DNA of 64,000 nt from Canna indica (lineage: Eukaryota > Streptophyta > Magnoliopsida > Zingiberales > Cannaceae): NCBI GenBank assembly GCA_034359265.1, contig CP136890.1, positions 29,802,501 through 29,866,500 of the forward strand, given 5' to 3'. Each line of letters opens with the position of its first letter. The stretch's first letter is position 1. The translations under genes and the position numbers were made by a program. Under the pieces are notes generated by a model that was given only the letters and a program-made list of their open reading frames with translations, had not been told where the DNA came from and did no database searches. Of this stretch, positions 1 through 11,600 are shown piece after piece.

Positions 1-144
1 TTTATAATTTTTATAAATATAAAAAATATTTTTATGATTTTTTTGGATTTTTCTTTAATTTATTCAGATTCTAGTGAAACAAAATTTTGAAAATAATTAT
101 CATTTAAATACTTAAGAATTCAAGAAGAGATTGTCCATTACAGT
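1..144. other. AT-rich flank, no gene seen
   Basis: This stretch is AT-rich without a supported ORF or repeat boundary. It forms the left flank of the terminal-inverted-repeat element that follows. Confidence 0.5.
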
Positions 145-1374
145 GATTTTCCCAAAGCAGAATAAGAATTTTGTTTATTCCCAAAAGAAGAATACGAGAT
201 GAGTTATTCTTCCAAATCGAATAAAATTCAAAATATTCCCACAATACCCCTCATAATGGGTTTGATGCCTCATTAACCGTATTAACCCCATTAATCCTAC
301 GGTAATGGGTCATTTAAAATTGTTTCACGTTCCACCTGCCAAATCATTTAAGATGGACCTCATTTCATTCAATAAATTATAATTTTTTATAATAAATTAG
401 AATTTTTGTAATTTTTTTGGTGATTTTATGATGTATTTTGAAGCTTAAATGACCTATTTAAATAGTTTCACTCAAACTGTGTAATTGAAACTGAACAGTT
501 TTATTTCGGGACTTGTGCACACTTATTTTTATTGATCCAAGTTATTGACCACATTCCATTCGGTAAATTAGAGTTTTTGTGATTTTTTGGTGATTTTATA
601 ACGCATTTTCAAGCTTAAATGACTTATTTAAATAGTTTTACTAAAACTGTTTAAATGAAACTGAAACTATTCAAATGGTTTAAACAGTTTTCTTTCTTCT
701 GAGACTTATACACACTCATTTTCACTTATCCAAGTTGTAGACCATATTTTATTTAGCAAATTAGACTTTCTATGATATTTTATGATGTATTCCCAAGTTT
801 AAATTACCTATTTAAAAGTATCACTAAAATTGTTTAAATGGAACCGAAATTATTTAAATAGTTTAAACAGTTTTATTCTGCAACTTTTATACACTCATTT
901 TCATTGGTCCAAGTTGTGGACCTCATTTCATTCAATAAATTGGAATTTCTGTGATTGTTTGGTGATTTTATGATGCATTCCCAAGTTTAAATTGACTACT
1001 TAAACAGTTAAATGAAATTGAAACTGTTTAAATGGTTTAAATAATTTTGTTCTTGGATTTGTACACACTCATTTTTATTAATCCCAGTTGTGAACCTCAT
1101 TTCATTCATTTATGATTTTTTAATGATTTTATGATGCATTTCGAGCTTAAATCGAAATTTATTTAAATGGTTTAACGAGTGGGACACGCGTGAAATAGGC
1201 TTAAATGACAGTAGGGCTAATGGAGTTAACGTGATTAACGAGGCATCAACCGGTCAACCCCATTATGAGGAGCATTGTAGATATATTTTGAATTCTATTC
1301 GGTTTTGGAGAATAACTTGTATATTATTATGCTTTTGGGAATAAGCAGAATTCTTATTCTACTTTGGGAAAATC
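145..1374. mobile_element. Non-autonomous DNA transposon with long terminal inverted repeats
   Basis: Roughly the first 170 bases (from GATTTTCCCAAAG near 145) reappear as reverse complement near 1200-1374, ending CTTTGGGAAAATC. Matching blocks include the TTATTCCCAAAAG, CTCATAATGGG and GATGCCTC segments. No transposase is encoded; the interior is a tandem repeat. The long TIRs suggest a Mutator-like family, but I could not define a clean target duplication, so the class is an inference. A related terminal sequence occurs near 58990-59100. Confidence 0.65.
354..1130. repeat. About five ~176-195 bp degenerate tandem repeats
   Basis: The motif ACCTCATTTCATTCAATAAA and its variants recur near 354, 549, 731, 919 and 1095. 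Each is followed by a GATTTTATGATGCATT-like block, a TTTAAATGG/AAACAGTTTTATT block and a TACACACTCATTTT block. The array fills the interior of the inverted-repeat element. Confidence 0.8.
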
Positions 1375-1533
1375 GTTGTTTTCATTATTCATTTGGATTA
1401 ATCGCGAAAAAATATTATATGATAAATACTATTATAATGTAATATAATATTAGATATAAATAAAAATAATGTGATAATAATGTTTAGATTCATTATATTA
1501 TCACAATAACTTTCTGTAAAATAATTATATTAT

Positions 1534-1920
1534 AATGAACTGGACTAGAACTATTGGGTCCGATCGGACTAGACCCAACAACGCCCCATCCTTCACTCCG
1601 AACCAAACCGCATGACCCCATCCAGGGGGCTCCACCCAACTACGTCCCTGAGCTAGACTCAGTTCAGACTAAACAGCTTTGCTCAGGGATCCCACATGGT
1701 CGCATAAGGATCCTCATATCCTACCTTATTAGAAGATATACACCCACCATCTCCGAGATCGACATCGATCTATTATGGGCAACCTCACCACGAGATTTTC
1801 AAGCGGCGCCACCATCCTCACCTGCAATAAATATAGACGTGGCGCACCTCAGGTAACCCTAATTCCAATTTGCATTACCTCCACGTAGGAACAGAAGGCC
1901 TTAACTCTCAGGTAGGAACA
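1534..1920 (+). repeat. Probable LTR of a Ty3-type relic
   Basis: The block begins TGAACTGGAC and ends GGTAGGAACA, so it has TG...CA termini, and it lies directly before a primer-binding-site-like sequence and a gag gene. It contains CG-rich leader-like sequence unlike the AT-rich flank. No second LTR copy is present, so the left boundary is inferred. Confidence 0.5.
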
Positions 1921-1940
1921 TTTGGCGCCCACCATGGGGC
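1921..1940 (+). other. Primer binding site of the Ty3 relic
   Basis: TTTGGCGCCCACCATGGGGC follows the putative LTR end. TGGCGCC-type sequences at this place are typical tRNA primer sites of plant Ty3 elements. Confidence 0.55.
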
Positions 1941-1950
1941 TGAGTAAAGC

Positions 1951-3563
1951 TTGATTACCTCCCCCACAATGGTTGGAACCCAAAACCAAGCGATCGCCGC
2001 CACACGCCAACGACAACGACCCAATGGCGACGATCGATCGCAGCCTGGTGACGCTGAAACAACGAGGAGTGATGCTCATGTATCAGCCCCCCTTCCCCCT
2101 GAAGAGCCCCGACAACGGGTAAACGAGTTAGAAGCACAAAACCAACAATTGGCGGCCCAAGTCAAGACACCAACACAATCTCAGGGATAGCCCCCAATCG
2201 GCCCGGTCGAGCACGATCTCCCCTGTAGAGACTTCCCGACCTTCCTAGGGAAAATCGCCCTAGTATGGTTCGCCTCCCTCCAACCAGGATCGATTCACTC
2301 TTTTGGCGACCTTTCTCATGTCTTACTCAGCCGATTCACCACATCGCGAGTATATCACAAGATAGGAGCAACCCTACGCTATATTAGGCAAGGGCAACAT
2401 GATTTCAAGCCATAGCGGCCGACATCCCCAACCTCGACCCACATATCAAGATTTTTCTACATCCAACACGGGCTAAAGCTCAGGCCTTTCACCAACCAGA
2501 TTACCTTAACCGAGCCTAAAGACATGGCCGAATTTCATGAAAACATTGCAGGCTTTATAAAAATGAAAGATCAACGAGAAGCAAAGAAGATCGACTGGAA
2601 GAACCTCAAAGCTGTGATAGAGGACAAAAGGTCCAAAAAGAAAGACATAAGAGCTGAAGACCGCAGCCGGCACAAGCGGGGTAATGGCAGGGGACCGAGG
2701 TCACCACCTCGCCCAAGCGCCTGTTTCAAAAGGCACACCCCCCTCAACACCAAGAAAGAAATCATCCTCCGAGATATCTACCACCTGAAGCTTATCAAAT
2801 ACCCTGTTAATGTAGGAAAGCAAAATTTGCCGCCCAACGCCGACATGAGCAATAAGTGTGCATACCATGACACTTATGAACACACTACCAAGGAGTGTAT
2901 AATGCTAGGAGACCAGCTCGAAGATTTAGTCTGCACAAGATACCTTGATAAATATCTTCATCACAGGAAAGAGAGAGGCCGGAGCAAGAGCCACAACCCT
3001 CGACGGTGAAGCTGAACACCCTCGAGATCCCAAAAAGAGCTCAGCCAAGCGAATGAGCCCCGAGGGGTCATCGACTACATCGCCGACGGATTCATGGGAG
3101 GTGAAGAGTCAAGCTCGGCCAGGAAAAGGTCTCTTCGAGTAATCATGGCAGTCGACAACGCTACTCGCCCGCGCCGATTTATCCCCAAAACCCAGTAATA
3201 TAGTTATATGAATCCGACTTTCAAGGAATTGATCAGAACCTACACGACCCTGTCGTGATTTCTGTGATTGCATGAAATTTCATCGTTAAAAAGGTCATTG
3301 TCGACCAAGGGAGCTCGACCAAAATCTTTTTTACTCTACCTTAGAAAATGCAATTAATAGAAGCCTCACTCACACCATGCAAAAGGAGATCTGGTAGGCT
3401 TCTTAGGAGAGAGTGTTGATGTCCGCGGAGCCATATGGCTGAGGACGACATTTAACTCCCAGCCTAAAGCAAAGACAATCGATGTACATTATCTTGTCAT
3501 CAACATTCCCAGCCCATATCATATGATTTTAGGACGACCGTCCTTAAATACTCTGGGGGCTTA
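1951..3563 (+). pseudogene. Ty3 retrotransposon gag-protease relic
   Basis: This is the degraded 5' part of a Ty3/gypsy polyprotein. A charged N-terminal segment (1951-2190) is followed by a broken Retrotrans_gag-like stretch (about 2250-2500, with WFASLQPGSIHSFGDL in frame). An open 161-codon segment at 2524-3009 ends in the zinc-knuckle-like CAYHDTYEHTTKEC. A frameshifted aspartic protease follows at about 3140-3563, with the active-site-like VDQGSS and the flap-side ILGRPSLN. Stops and frameshifts separate the parts. Reverse transcriptase, RNase H, integrase and the 3' LTR are missing after 3563. The protein order and the protease signature fit a Tat-like lineage, but the lineage call is tentative. 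Confidence 0.75.
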
Positions 3564-3967
3564 TAATTGATAAATTACTCAAATGATAAAAATTGAAACC
3601 GTAAAAAAATGACGAAAACTGAAATTAATTTCAACAATTTATACTTAGGGACCTTGTATGTTGTTTTAACAAAACCATAATATTATTCAATATTTAGTTT
3701 TGGTGGAACAACATATTAAAAAAAAAATGATCGTCTCAGCTTGGACTGCGCCGACATCCATCCATTGGCATCTTCTTCTTCATCTTCCATGTTGATCTCC
3801 GACCAATCAAAGTCAAAATAAAACTCTAAAATCTTTATTTAACATTTTCCTCCCATCTCTCATCCTTATTTCTCCTCTCCCTTCTTCCTTCTCCAAACAC
3901 TAACCTCTATAAATTCCTAAGATAGCATGTAAGATCTTATAATTAAGGAGGAAAGGGATTCCGAATG
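3564..3967. other. Unassigned flank
   Basis: AT-rich, then CT-rich around 3770-3900. No gene or repeat was recognised. It ends at the target duplication TCCTC (3968-3972) of the next element. Confidence 0.4.
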
Positions 3968-3972
3968 TCCTC

Positions 3973-6474
3973 TGTAATACCCGTGAAATTTATTAAATTT
4001 TGCATATTAGTTTCAGCGAGATAGGCGTGATGCGTAACGGTGCGTGTAGAGTTGAACGCGAATGGATGTGATTTGAGGCAAGACCTTTGCTCAATTTAAA
4101 TTACCTTAATATGGGGGTAATTATTGTGTTAAGTCTGAGTTAGTTTCTAGTCAAGTCCGAGGGTGCAATCGGAGCCCGAATCGAACTCGTTTTGAGCGAG
4201 TTGGGTCAAGTTAAGTGAGGAGGGGTAATTTGGTAAATTAGAAAATAAAAAAGATTTATCATCTGCCTTGGGGTGCACAACTCCAAGAAGGAGCCGTACG
4301 CCAACCAAGGGAGGCGAGTGAGACAGGGGGGGGGGGGGAATCGACCGGAGGATCGAGGCTTCGTCGGATCGGATGCGACATGGGGCTTCTCCATTATCTT
4401 CCTCGTCCTTACTCCAATCCTAGGTGAGTGGTTCATCTCCAGAATCCCTAGATATGAGATTAGGGGCCGCCGATTTATGTTGAGAGTTTTGGATGCGATT
4501 CTGAGTCATCTTCTTGCGAGTAGATTAACCTTCATGCTTGTATATTGCTTCACGTAGTTTGTAGGGCGCCTCTCTGAGGTTTGGAGGGGGCGGTGCCCTA
4601 GGGCATACCCCCAAACCTTAGGGAGGGCTGGCCCTAGCGTAGAGAACTTGGTATTGATGTTTAGTATTTGTTTCTTATTTATTTACCGTTTAATTCCGAA
4701 AATTCCATGAATTATAGCATGGTAGATCTTCAATTTTCATTGTGGCCTAGAGTGGCCGAGTAACCCTAAGAGTGTAGGGTACCCTTAAGGGTAATTAGAT
4801 TGTCATTATGTTGTGTCAATTTATTAAAGGGGATATTTTATTTATGCTGAAATTACTTCATGTATGCTGGAAATTTATAGAGTATGCTGAAATTATAATT
4901 TGTTCTTGTCGGAAGTAGTATTACTCGTTGTGATATGCTAGTATAATATGTTGTTGATATTTAAGTAAGCTACATTATGTGAACATTGAGCACCATAACC
5001 TGATTGATTGTGTTTGAACAGTAACCGAACTGTTCAGGTAGGCTGGAATTTTTGCATCGTTATTGAATGAGTCGAGTCGCGAGCTGGGACGACACTCCAT
5101 GGCTTGCGATAGTTGTAGTGGTTAAACCATATGAACAGTGGGTTATTTAGACATTTCTATACTCGAGGTGAGGGTGTAAGCCCTCGGGTGGAAATTAAGG
5201 AAAATGACCCATAAAGGGCTAAAATTTTGGCTATGGGCAGAATTTCTGCGGGTCTCAGGTAAATTGAGAAAACTGAAAACTTTAAGACGTTTCACTAAAT
5301 CCGAAAACCCTTGGACAGATGTGGTGTTCTTTTTCATTATACGAGAATTTTCGTAAGTTCGAATGAGACTTTGAACAATGTGGTTTGTGGCGGAAAGGTA
5401 CGTCGTGCAGAAACTGCTCGATAAGACATAGTGTTTCACTACGCAACGACCGCTACGGATGTTTGGTTCTTGACTAGGAAATTGATAAGGCAAATTGTTG
5501 AGAGGATAGTGGAGGGTAACACGACGGAAAATAATTTAATTGGGCCGAGTGGAGGCTGAGCAGGTGCTACCTATTGTGCACCGAGAAAGGTGAACTAAGT
5601 CGTATTTACCCGAGTAATTTTACTTCATTATAAGTGTACAGTTATTCCCTTAACGAACATGGTTTGGGATGTACATGTGATGGCTGAGTGGTGCGCATCA
5701 CGCACGAGTTGATTTTGGGTCGAGATATACGTCGGTGAGCCACACCAACGATTGACTTGAGTGGTATAGGTCGGAGGGCCTTTCCCGATCGAGTTATGGG
5801 CACTGATACTAGAGGGCCTTCCTAGTCCAGTGAGCCCGAGATGGGAAGTTCGCTAGGATGGCCAGCCTAGCGAGCAACCTGCGAGTTGGAGGCGGGTAAC
5901 TTAAAATGGTTTCCAATTGGGCCGGGTCAAGCCGTACGGTGCGCGTAGCGCCCGAGATTACCGATGCAAATTATTATCATAACTTATATATGTTATTTGA
6001 ACACAGAGTTAATTGCTGCATTTATTTATTTATATGGTTTGGCTTGGTGATGGTTGAGACGACCACTCACTGAGTTCTTTGAACTCACCATTTTTTTCTA
6101 GATACTATTTTGCAGAGCGTGATCATTGAAGTATGACGTGGCTGGTGGTGGCGGACTCTGGTAGCGGTCTAGTGAAACCTGTTGATGTAGTCGAGTCGAG
6201 TTTAGTTTGAGTTTATTTCTAAGACATGTAGTATGTTTGTGACATATAGTTCTTTTGACACGTGAACTTATGAACTTATGTAGTATTGACATTAGTACTT
6301 GGATACGTAGCTTATACTTGAGTTGGTACTGAGTTGCTACTTTTATAAATAAATGTGTGTGTTATGATATCTTGAGGTGTATATATGGTATGGTTGATGT
6401 GCTTGCATTGTATAGTCTTCGGAGTGTCTGTCCGCACTCTGGCCGATCGCGTGACCTGATTTTGAGGCATGACA
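3973..6474 (+). mobile_element. Solo LTR of a Ty3 (Tekay/Del-like) retrotransposon
   Basis: The 2502 bp block starts TGTAATACCCGTG and ends GGCATGACA, and is flanked on both sides by the 5 bp duplication TCCTC (3968-3972 and 6475-6479). It has no protein-coding content. Length, termini and inner landmarks (CTAGGTGAGTGG; CCACTCACTGAGT; TTTTGCAGAGC near the 3' end) match the LTR at 18199-20744, so it belongs to a related but clearly diverged family. A 13-base G run lies at 4326-4338. The likely origin is recombination between two LTRs of a full element. ORFs in it look non-functional. Confidence 0.88.
4424..6115 (+). other. Candidate intron inside the solo LTR
   Basis: A strong donor-like CTAG|GTGAGTGG at 4424 and an acceptor-like TATTTTGCAG|AGC ending at 6115 bound 1692 bp. 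The equivalent sites in the other LTR family member (18673 and 20385) bound 1713 bp. This is an inference from conserved position and sequence; no transcript evidence is available. Confidence 0.35.
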
Positions 6475-6479
6475 TCCTC

Positions 6480-6951
6480 GATACACTAGTGATGCAAAAA
6501 ATAAGAGAAGATGAGTTGGTATTTTTGTCTATCCAAATTGGTGGCAATGTTGCGCTCACAAGGCACCGACAGCGATGGGGAAGAAGAGAGAAGAGAAGAG
6601 AAAGGAGCTAAATTTTGTGTGTGTTGAGTATGTTATTTCACTAAATAGAACATTGCATAAGATTATATGTTTGTTAAAAGAGGATACAAGGACAGTATTG
6701 ATACAAAGTCAAAGTTGATTCCGGTTATGATCATTTTTTTTTTTTGCAATTCCGATTTATCATTTTGAAACTTATAGTTTCGGATTTGATAAAAAGCTAA
6801 ATTATTATTATTATATGGCATGTGAATGAGAGACAAAAAGAAGGTTTAGAGAGTGTACTATAAGTGAGCCGGCCCTTTGCTGCAATTTACAGGAATTTTC
6901 AACATTGGTAAATTAATTACAACTACTTGATCACCCGAGGCCTCTTATTAG
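6480..6951. other. Unassigned flank
   Basis: Includes a purine-rich patch near 6575-6610 and AT-rich sequence. The open frame 6357-6611 crosses the LTR boundary and is not credible as a gene. Confidence 0.4.
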
Positions 6952-7275
6952 GGCGGTCAACCCAATGAACCCGAGAACCCGACCCGACTTATTTGGGTTG
7001 GGTCAGGTCGAGTACAATCCTACCTAATGACCCGATTATTTATATTTTATAATTATTTTTAAAATATTATATTAAAACATTTATTTTTTAATCATTTTTC
7101 AAAAAAATTAAAAATTATTTTTAAAAACTTATTTTTACCTAAACGGATAAACCCGACTACCCAATCCAACCCAACCCGAACTAAGTTGGGTCGGATTTGA
7201 GAGGTGAAAATTTTCGAACCCAACCCGATTACACAAAACTCCCTAAACCTAATCCGACCCGACCTGTGAATATGC
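6952..7275. mobile_element. Degraded hAT-like MITE
   Basis: The left end reads TTAGGGCGGTCAAC and both halves are rich in CCCGACCC / GGGTTGGGTC arranged as inverted copies around an AT-rich centre, as in plant hAT-type MITEs with TAGGGGTGTCAA-like ends. The right end is eroded and no target duplication is clear. Confidence 0.45.
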
Positions 7276-8687
7276 TCCTTCAATTCTTTGTTAATTCTTG
7301 AATCTTGACCACTTCAGTGTCCATTGAAGTTAAATTTACTTATCATCTTGTCGAAGGCAAAGGAATCAAGGGTTTTTCATTTCTCCTCATCTTAAGTTTC
7401 CAAATGAATTTAAGTAGAGTTATATCAAAGTGTCCATTGAAGTTAGTGACAACTCATTCAAGATTAAAGTTCATTAAAGCTGAAATTCTACAACCAAACG
7501 TGTTCACTATTATGGACCCACTTAAGCTGAATTTAACTTTGTAAACACTCCATTGATTGGATTCTCATCGCAATCAAATAGAAGACTGATGTACAAAGTT
7601 GGCAGTTGGCAAGATTAAGAATATAATATGTTCTATTATATAGTCAGCATGTTAAAAACTAAGAACATCCATTATTTTAAAATGGGCAGTATGATAACCT
7701 GATGGTCTGATGAGTTGAAAACTATTCAACCAAGAAACACGCATGATCTTGTTTACAAGCAGCAGGTTAGTAAACAAATATTATCACCATTAACTGGCCA
7801 AACAAATAATGCATGAAGAGACATCCTGTACAATCTGGTTCTAGGCATTCCTGTCCCTTGACCACTAAATATCCTGTAACAAAAAGAAAATCAAGATGTA
7901 AATTCTTTTTGCTATGCTTATTCAGTACAACTTCTACAAATCATAACTTGCATAATTATATATAATATTTAAAAAACAAAAATAAACCAAACACTATACA
8001 GACTAAAGCAATCTCAAACCCAGGTTCACCATTCATCGAGTATATTTCCCTTCATCATAAAAAAACAAATTACGAAAAAGAAGAAAGCAAGCACCAAGAG
8101 GACAAATAATTTCTTCTTTTTTTTCAGACAAAAGGAGCAGTGACAAACTGGCGGAGAGGGGGAATAGCAGGCAACAAAGTTCCACAATAGATGGCTCGGT
8201 AAATCTGTGTTATACTTGTTTCAGCCTATAGTTAATCTTGTTTTGTCAAAGAAGCTGTCCAGACAACCCTATTGTACATGTAAATATTTAGTTAGTTTTT
8301 TCTTTGTTCATCATGCCAACACGTATTTGACAGGAGCATAGTCTGATGATAAATTAGGATTTTCATACTAGGGCTGGAAAGTAGGCTCATACATCTAGTA
8401 AGCAACATTAATTTCTAAATTGTTCTGCATAAGCAATTATCAATATTAATATTAAATAAATAACAACTTCACAATTGTTAATAACAAACTAGTTTTAGGT
8501 TACACAAGGCTTGGTTCCATATTAATATATGTTCTTTGTTTGCTATATATACTCAGATGAGATCATGAATGACATTTGTAATTCTAGTTTATCATGTCCC
8601 CAATTACTGCAATATGTATAAAAAGGAATAAGGGCCAAGAATCATTCACAACTGGTGCGGTGTGAATTATGTCAGAGTTTACATACC
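7276..8687. other. 3' flank of the E3 ligase gene
   Basis: AT-rich sequence downstream of the minus-strand stop codon at 8688-8690; it should contain the 3' UTR and poly(A) site. No other gene was recognised. Confidence 0.4.
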
Positions 8688-11600
8688 TCAAGAATCATAT
8701 ATTCTAATGGAAGAGTGTACACTTTGCCGACAAACAGGGCACTTAGGTGAGGGGTCACACCCCACACGCATAGCACAAGGATGGCAACAAACAAGATGAC
8801 CACAAGGAATAAAGGCAGATCTCCTTCGTGTTTGTAAGCATATGACACAAAGTTCAGGATCAGGTACATCCTCTTCTCCCATAGTGTCGTCCATCATAGC
8901 ATCATTATGTAAGTCTTCATTCTGTCTTCTTATCATTCTCCATTCCCTCCATCTCCACAAGTTCCTGATCAATAAATTGTACAGTTGTCATCTTATTTAT
9001 CTGATTACAGGTGACAGAACATACTATCACCATTCAATGGCTATCAAACATACAAATACTCAATACTATGCAGACAGATCTGAATGATAGAACTACATAA
9101 ACCAATACCACAATGTTGTTAACGAATTCAAATTATGTGAGTTGTCATGGTTCAGACCATAAAGGATCACAGGGTTGACTGCAGTCACTCATTGTCTATG
9201 TAAAATAAGATAATTCTTCGATGACCGGGATTATCCAATTTGACTACAGAAATATGTATATGCTGCATTATAGTTTATATTACGAGCATTGTTCATGGAC
9301 ACAATTAGATCTAAGCACAAAACTTCATAAAGATATTCAGTGAATACCATACAGGGGAAAAAAGACAGTTTGGTGCTGAACTGCTGCTAGTGTGAATTTG
9401 AAATGAATACAAAGCTCAAAGTACAATTTACTAAAAATAACATAAAATAAAGCTGGCAAAACTGAGCATTTACTAGTCTGAACTCTGAATCACTATTATT
9501 TGTGCTGGTTCTATAATCACATGAGCATGTATAGAATAGTTAAATGCTTTTAACAATAGGAGTGATATCTCAAGGGAGAAGTTATAGTCAAGTAAGAAAT
9601 ATACTGTGAACCCAGGTCTTGGTTTCAATATAGAGAGCCCAATCTAGGAAAAGACAAAGATAAATTTTCTTAGAGGATAATACAAAAGAGATTATCCTAC
9701 TAGCATTTGAAAACTAAAGTGTAAATCATTTGATATTGGTGTCCTAGTAGTAGAAATTGACCATTTGATATTGGTGTTTCATTTTCTAAAATTTGGTCAA
9801 GTTTCTAGTTTTTGTTTCAAAACTTAAAAACACACTAACCCAATACGACTTTGATAAAAAGATTAAAAAAATATGATAAACTTTGAAACATTCAAAACAA
9901 TTCCAAACCACATTTTGACACAACTCTAACAAATAAACTGAGCAACATCAAATGTTATGGTCCCGGGAGTAAGAGCGAGTTATGGGTCTGTGAAATAATG
10001 GAATGTGTGTAAGCGCAAGAAGGGATTCAGTGGAAAGAGAAACGGATTTTTTTTTCCGACCTATGTTTAGGCTCGTTGGAGAGAACCTAAGATCTTCTAA
10101 GTTAAGTACTCAAAGACTTGGGAATTTTCTGCCATCCATTCTCATTCAACATCAACAAATAAATAGGTCCATGGAGAAGTAACTTCCCCCACAGAACATG
10201 CCACTTTGCCCACTATTCCTTAACTTAAGCATAACTATCTAGTATTCAGGAAAAACAACATACACTTTGTCCACTAGTCCTAACCTTGAGCATAACCACT
10301 ACTACCACATTCAGCCATAATCTCAAATAACAAAAATAACTAACAACAAAGCCAATAAAAATAGAGGCAAGTTATCTACTTGACTTTTCCTTGCTTCTTT
10401 GCCCCATGTGTATTCCTTTTATATACTAAGGTCATAGGAGGCTTAGTAACATCAAACTTGAATCTGATAGTTTTTTTCCTGGGGTAGAGTTTCAGATTTG
10501 TCCACTAACATAAAATACCAAGGTCGGGTCAGATTTTCTTCAAAGCCAGACCCGTATGCACACCTCTAACTAGTGCAAAGATTATTTATGTATTATAACA
10601 AGGCCATCTAGGTCATTTACCCTTTAATTATACCATAAATCAGTAATAAAGCTAGGTGCTTGTGCTGAATGGCTGTTGGCGAATAGTACAAGTGTGCAAA
10701 GTGCTTATCAGAACATATGGATAGACAACCCTGAAATGGCTTATCCATATGTGAGTATATTATTTGTATAAAAAGTCATCCCTAGAAGAACACTTCACTA
10801 AACCAAAATAAATTCAAAATAATTAACAATAGTTTTCAATTTGGACATCATTAATGATTTTAATTTGGACAAAGTCCGTTAAAGTTAGCACAAAGGTTTT
10901 ACCTTCATTAAATATTCACCCTCAGGCCTCATCCAGCTACAGAACTAAAGGTTCGGAGGTGGTACATGCACATTGTAAAGCAAAAAATCTATGCTGGTTG
11001 TCAGCCACCCATTCCAGATACACAGTGCCTTAATCCCTTTTCAAACCTTCACTGGTAAAAATACAATCCTAGCTTGACAACTATTCCAGTCCCCCTTTTA
11101 TGGATAACTTGACCATGCAGCCTATATGCTAATAGATTGAAACCTTCAGAAACCTTCTCTGATATTTCTAGCGCGGATTAGCTAATCATGCTTCATCCAA
11201 TTAAAGCTAAGTGGAATTAAATACATGTATATATCAATATATCTATACAATACATATGCATATATACAAAGAAGCATGTTGCAATATGCCACAGAATTTA
11301 AACACAGTACCTAATTAAGACATAGCCTAATATCCCAACAGATAGTGTTCCAAGCATAATACCACCCCAAAACAGGATCCTGGTGTTGTAATTAAGCTCG
11401 GCGGCAATTTCATCTTTTGTCATCTGAGACCTGCAACGAACGGAAAACAATAACAAAAATGAAAAATGATTCATATTTAAAGTAGTATTTATTAAAAGTG
11501 AAAGTCCTTGATATGGAAAGTGTTTGATTTTAGGTGTGTGTTATAAAAGTAATTATTTTTGTTGGTTAACTTTACTTCTCAAATGAACAAAATAGGATTA

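Noticed and set aside
4273..4557. 94-codon plus-strand frame
   Set aside because: It lies in a solo LTR and crosses the candidate splice donor; no domain is seen.
8672..8869. Minus-strand frame overlapping the RING exon
   Set aside because: It is out of frame with the RING domain that carries the conserved Cys/His residues.
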